Shown here piece after piece: positions 4,685 to 6,684 of a stretch of 6,684 bases of DNA. The stretch spans positions 1-6,684 of the forward strand of contig JACRQB010000084.1 in NCBI GenBank assembly GCA_016222925.1, written 5' to 3'. The first letter of the stretch is position 1, and each line of letters opens with the position of its first letter. Source of the DNA: Nitrospirota bacterium (GTDB taxonomy: Bacteria; Nitrospirota; Nitrospiria; Nitrospirales; Nitrospiraceae). A program made the position numbers and the translations under genes. The notes beneath the pieces were generated by a model. The model saw only the letters and a list, made by a program, of their open reading frames with translations. It was not told the origin of the DNA and made no database searches.

Positions 4685-6133
4685 ATGCGAAAGGCCAAAA
4701 TCGTTTGCACCATCGGGCCGGCGAGCTGTTCACCGGCCATCCTAAGCCGATTGATTGAAAACGGCATGGATGCCGCTCGGTTGAATTTCTCTCACGGCAC
4801 TCATGAATCTCATGCGACAGCCATCACTGCCATCCGGGACGCAGCCGCACGACGCGGAGCAGCGGTAGCGATTATCCAGGATTTGCAAGGTCCCAGAATT
4901 CGCGTGGGCCTGTTGCCGAAGGAAGGCATTGAAGTCCGCACCGGCGAGATGGTGCGGTTGCGGACATCGGCTCAATCGGCGGAACTGCGCGACACCCACA
5001 CCTCTGTTCCCGCCCCTCTTCCAGAGATCCCAGTCACCTATGCGTCCCTCACCCGCGATCTTCATGTAGGATCACGCGTCCTCATCAATGATGGACTCAT
5101 CGAGCTACAAGCCGTTCGTATTGCAGACAATCTGATCGACTGTTCCGTCCTGACCGGGGGCACGATCACCTCACACAAAGGGATCAACCTGCCTGGAACA
5201 GCCGTGAGCGCCCCTACCTTGACGGAGAAGGATCAGGAAGACATTCGCTTCGGCGTCGAGAATGGCGTGGACTATATCGCCCTCTCCTTTGTCCGAGGGC
5301 CACAGGATATTGACGCGGCACGGGCTGTCTTGGCCGAGCATGGAAGTACGATCCCGCTTATCGCCAAAATCGAACGGGCGGAAGCCGTGACGACGTTAGA
5401 CGAAATCTTAGAACGAGCGGACGGGGTGATGATCGCCCGTGGAGACCTTGGTGTCGAGATGGGGCCTGAAGCGGTGCCAGTTCTGCAGAAGCGGATTATC
5501 CTAGAAGGCAACCGGCGGCGGCGCATTGTCATCACTGCCACTCAGATGCTGGAATCAATGACACAGGCCCTGCGCCCGACACGAGCGGAGGCTTCCGATG
5601 TCGCGAACGCTGTCTTCGACGGGAGCGACGCCTTGATGCTCTCAGCCGAAACAGCCGTCGGTGCCCATCCTACCGAGACAGTTGAAGTCATGGATCGCAT
5701 CATTCGCGCGGCAGAAGAGGGCACCGAACCTGGCATATTGCGCAAGCGGCAAGCCGACCTGGACAATCTTTCCATACCGGAAGCCATCTGCGCCGCGGCC
5801 TCTTCTGCAGCCAGGGGAATCGATGCACGTGCCATCGTGGCGTTCAGCGAGCGAGGCGCCACAGCTCGGCTGGTTTCGAAGCAACGCCCGACCGCGCCGA
5901 TTCTGGCCCTGACTCCTCATGAGGCCGTCAGACAGCGGATGGCACTCTATTGGGGCGTCCGTTCATTCACCATGCCGCAAGTTGAGCAGACTGATGCGCG
6001 GATCAAGGAAGCCGAATGCGTGCTCAAGGCGGAGGGGTTGGTCACAACCGGCGACAGGCTCGTCATCGTCTCCGGCACGCTTGCGGCGCAACCGGGCAGG
6101 ACAAATCTGCTCAAACTGCATGAAGTCGGCTAA
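4685..6133 (+). CDS. pyk: Pyruvate kinase
   Basis: This cytoplasmic enzyme of 482 residues, a normal length, converts phosphoenolpyruvate and ADP to pyruvate and ATP, the last step of glycolysis. Family landmarks appear in order: KIVCTIGPAS (5-14), ARLNFSHG (31-38, K+ and nucleotide contacts Asn34 and Ser36), DLQGPRIRVG (66-75), NDGLIEL (135-141), the B-domain end SHKGINLPG (163-171), LTEKDQEDI (179-187), catalytic IAKIERAEA (226-234; Lys228 and metal ligand Glu230), ARGDLGVEMG (251-260; metal ligand Asp254), ATQMLESM (285-292), and PTRAEASDVANAVFDGSDALMLSAETAVG (split over 298-326). A complete C-terminal regulatory domain follows from about 363. The DLQGP form of motif 2 recalls E. coli PykA rather than PykF, so AMP or sugar-phosphate activation is possible; the effector cannot be read from sequence. 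The start at 4685 matches the family's MRKAKIV opening; ATG 4652 would add 11 atypical residues. The gene stands alone, divergent from the ATPase gene. Confidence 0.96.
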   Translation: MRKAKIVCTIGPASCSPAILSRLIENGMDAARLNFSHGTHESHATAITAIRDAAARRGAAVAIIQDLQGPRIRVGLLPKEGIEVRTGEMVRLRTSAQSAELRDTHTSVPAPLPEIPVTYASLTRDLHVGSRVLINDGLIELQAVRIADNLIDCSVLTGGTITSHKGINLPGTAVSAPTLTEKDQEDIRFGVENGVDYIALSFVRGPQDIDAARAVLAEHGSTIPLIAKIERAEAVTTLDEILERADGVMIARGDLGVEMGPEAVPVLQKRIILEGNRRRRIVITATQMLESMTQALRPTRAEASDVANAVFDGSDALMLSAETAVGAHPTETVEVMDRIIRAAEEGTEPGILRKRQADLDNLSIPEAICAAASSAARGIDARAIVAFSERGATARLVSKQRPTAPILALTPHEAVRQRMALYWGVRSFTMPQVEQTDARIKEAECVLKAEGLVTTGDRLVIVSGTLAAQPGRTNLLKLHEVG

Positions 6134-6207
6134 CTCCACTCTCTACCCGATTTGCATCACCATACGACTTTCCCCTCCCCACATTCTTCTCTGAATGATC
6201 CTTTCTC

Positions 6208-6231
6208 ACGGGAGACCAAAAGAGATCCCGT
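6208..6231 (+). terminator. Weak terminator-like hairpin after pyk
   Basis: ACGGGA (6208-6213) pairs with TCCCGT (6226-6231) around a 12-nt purine-rich loop, and the pyrimidine-rich TTCTCTT follows from 6231. It starts 75 nt after the pyk stop. The stem is only 6 bp and the loop is large, so termination would be partial at best. Confidence 0.35.
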
Positions 6232-6259
6232 TCTCTTCATACACCTCGGGTGATACAAT
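6231..6259 (+). promoter_or_regulatory. Candidate extended -10 promoter of the adhesin E gene
   Basis: TG-A-TACAAT (6251-6259) is an extended -10 element, 5 of 6 in the hexamer. TTCTCT (6231-6236, 3 of 6) sits 17 nt upstream as a weak -35. The -10 context GATACAATGA also occurs at the ATPase promoter on the other strand. Transcription would start near 6266, just ahead of the ribosome site. Confidence 0.5.
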
Positions 6260-6270
6260 GATGTTGAAAC

Positions 6271-6277
6271 GGGAGGA
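6271..6277 (+). promoter_or_regulatory. Ribosome binding site that sets the adhesin E start
   Basis: GGGAGGA ends 7 nt before the ATG at 6285. In-frame ATGs at 6258 and 6261 lie upstream of it and overlap the -10 element, so they are disfavoured. Confidence 0.8.
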
Positions 6278-6284
6278 CACAGAG

Positions 6285-6684
6285 ATGCTGACGTCTCGTC
6301 GCTTTGTCTGGCTCCTGGCTATATTCCTAATTCTCAACTCGACGCCTCTCTATGCTCAATGGGTGGTTATTGACGCTCAGCATCAGTCGCATCCATTGCA
6401 AATGGTGTACATCGACACTGCTACCATACACAGAGAAGACAATCTGGTGACCATTTCCGCGTTGATCGACTGGAAGTGGATGCAGGGCAACAGGTCCCCT
6501 ACTCGATTTTATTCCACCAAACTCACCAAGCAGTTGAATTGTACTGAAAAGCTAGTTCGAACGCTGGCGGCTACCGACTTCTATGGTCACATGGGAACGG
6601 GCGAGGTCATCGGTGGCGGCCACACCAGCGAAGGCCACTGGATTCGCATTGTGCCAGGGACACTCAATCAAGGCTTGTGGGAGA
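6285..6684 (+). CDS. Surface-adhesin E family protein, 5' part (runs off the window)
   Basis: The frame gives 133 residues before the window edge. It opens with a Sec signal peptide: MLTSRRF, a hydrophobic core over 8-19, and cleavage near LYA/QW at 24/25. The mature part shows the pattern of the surface-adhesin E family, named after Haemophilus protein E: a Trp-led first strand (WVVID), then YIDTATIHREDNLVTISALIDW split over 42-63, YSTKLTKQLNC at 76-86 with its conserved Cys86, a LAATDFYGHMGTGEVI segment at 95-109, and HWIRIVPGTLNQGLWE at 118-133. In this family a second Cys usually follows the LW motif; it would lie just beyond the window. Most environmental members have no tested adhesin function, so the name reflects homology only. 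Start chosen by the GGGAGGA site. It appears to have its own promoter and is probably not part of a pyk operon. Confidence 0.75.
   Translation, partial: MLTSRRFVWLLAIFLILNSTPLYAQWVVIDAQHQSHPLQMVYIDTATIHREDNLVTISALIDWKWMQGNRSPTRFYSTKLTKQLNCTEKLVRTLAATDFYGHMGTGEVIGGGHTSEGHWIRIVPGTLNQGLWE

Noticed and set aside
6258..6284. Longer N-terminus for the adhesin E protein from ATG 6258
   Set aside because: These codons overlap the predicted -10 and the ribosome site, and they would put charged residues ahead of the signal peptide.
1..6684. Search by eye for tRNA, rRNA, CRISPR array, insertion sequence ends and att sites
   Set aside because: No cloverleaf, regularly spaced repeats, transposase or long terminal inverted repeats were found on either strand.

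Overview
The window looks like a chromosomal segment of a Gram-negative bacterium with moderately GC-rich DNA. An Slp-type outer-membrane lipoprotein, several Sec or Tat signal peptides and a surface-adhesin E family protein all point to a diderm cell envelope. The particular set of families (a DUF4412 protein, a Geobacter-like MinD/ParA ATPase, a secreted intradiol dioxygenase and adhesin E) is what I would expect from Nitrospirota such as Nitrospira, or from a delta-proteobacterial relative. No marker gene is present, so this is an inference.

Layout. At 1-407 is the 3' end of an Slp lipoprotein with a Gly/Tyr/Pro-rich tail. It is followed on the same strand by a Tat-exported, single-domain intradiol ring-cleavage dioxygenase (445-1179). 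After a 95-nt gap with a possible promoter comes a tight two-gene unit: a Met-rich DUF4412 protein (1275-2018) and, 14 nt later, an unrecognised exported helical protein (2033-3010). A 341-nt convergent gap (3011-3351) holds a perfect 10-bp hairpin and no convincing gene. On the minus strand lies a MinD/ParA-type ATPase (3352-4461). It diverges from a pyruvate kinase gene (4685-6133), and the 223 nt between them carries nested inverted repeats overlapping candidate promoters for both directions. After pyk there is a weak hairpin and an extended -10 promoter. The window ends inside a surface-adhesin E family gene (6285 onward).

How the genes may work together. Five of the seven genes encode envelope or exported proteins, so most of the window is an envelope neighbourhood. 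Pyruvate kinase (last step of glycolysis) and the positioning-type ATPase are the two cytoplasmic exceptions. No phage, transposon, CRISPR array, tRNA or rRNA was seen. The least explained parts are the DUF4412 plus unknown-protein operon, the orphan ATPase with its C-terminal extension, and the dyad-rich divergent promoter region.
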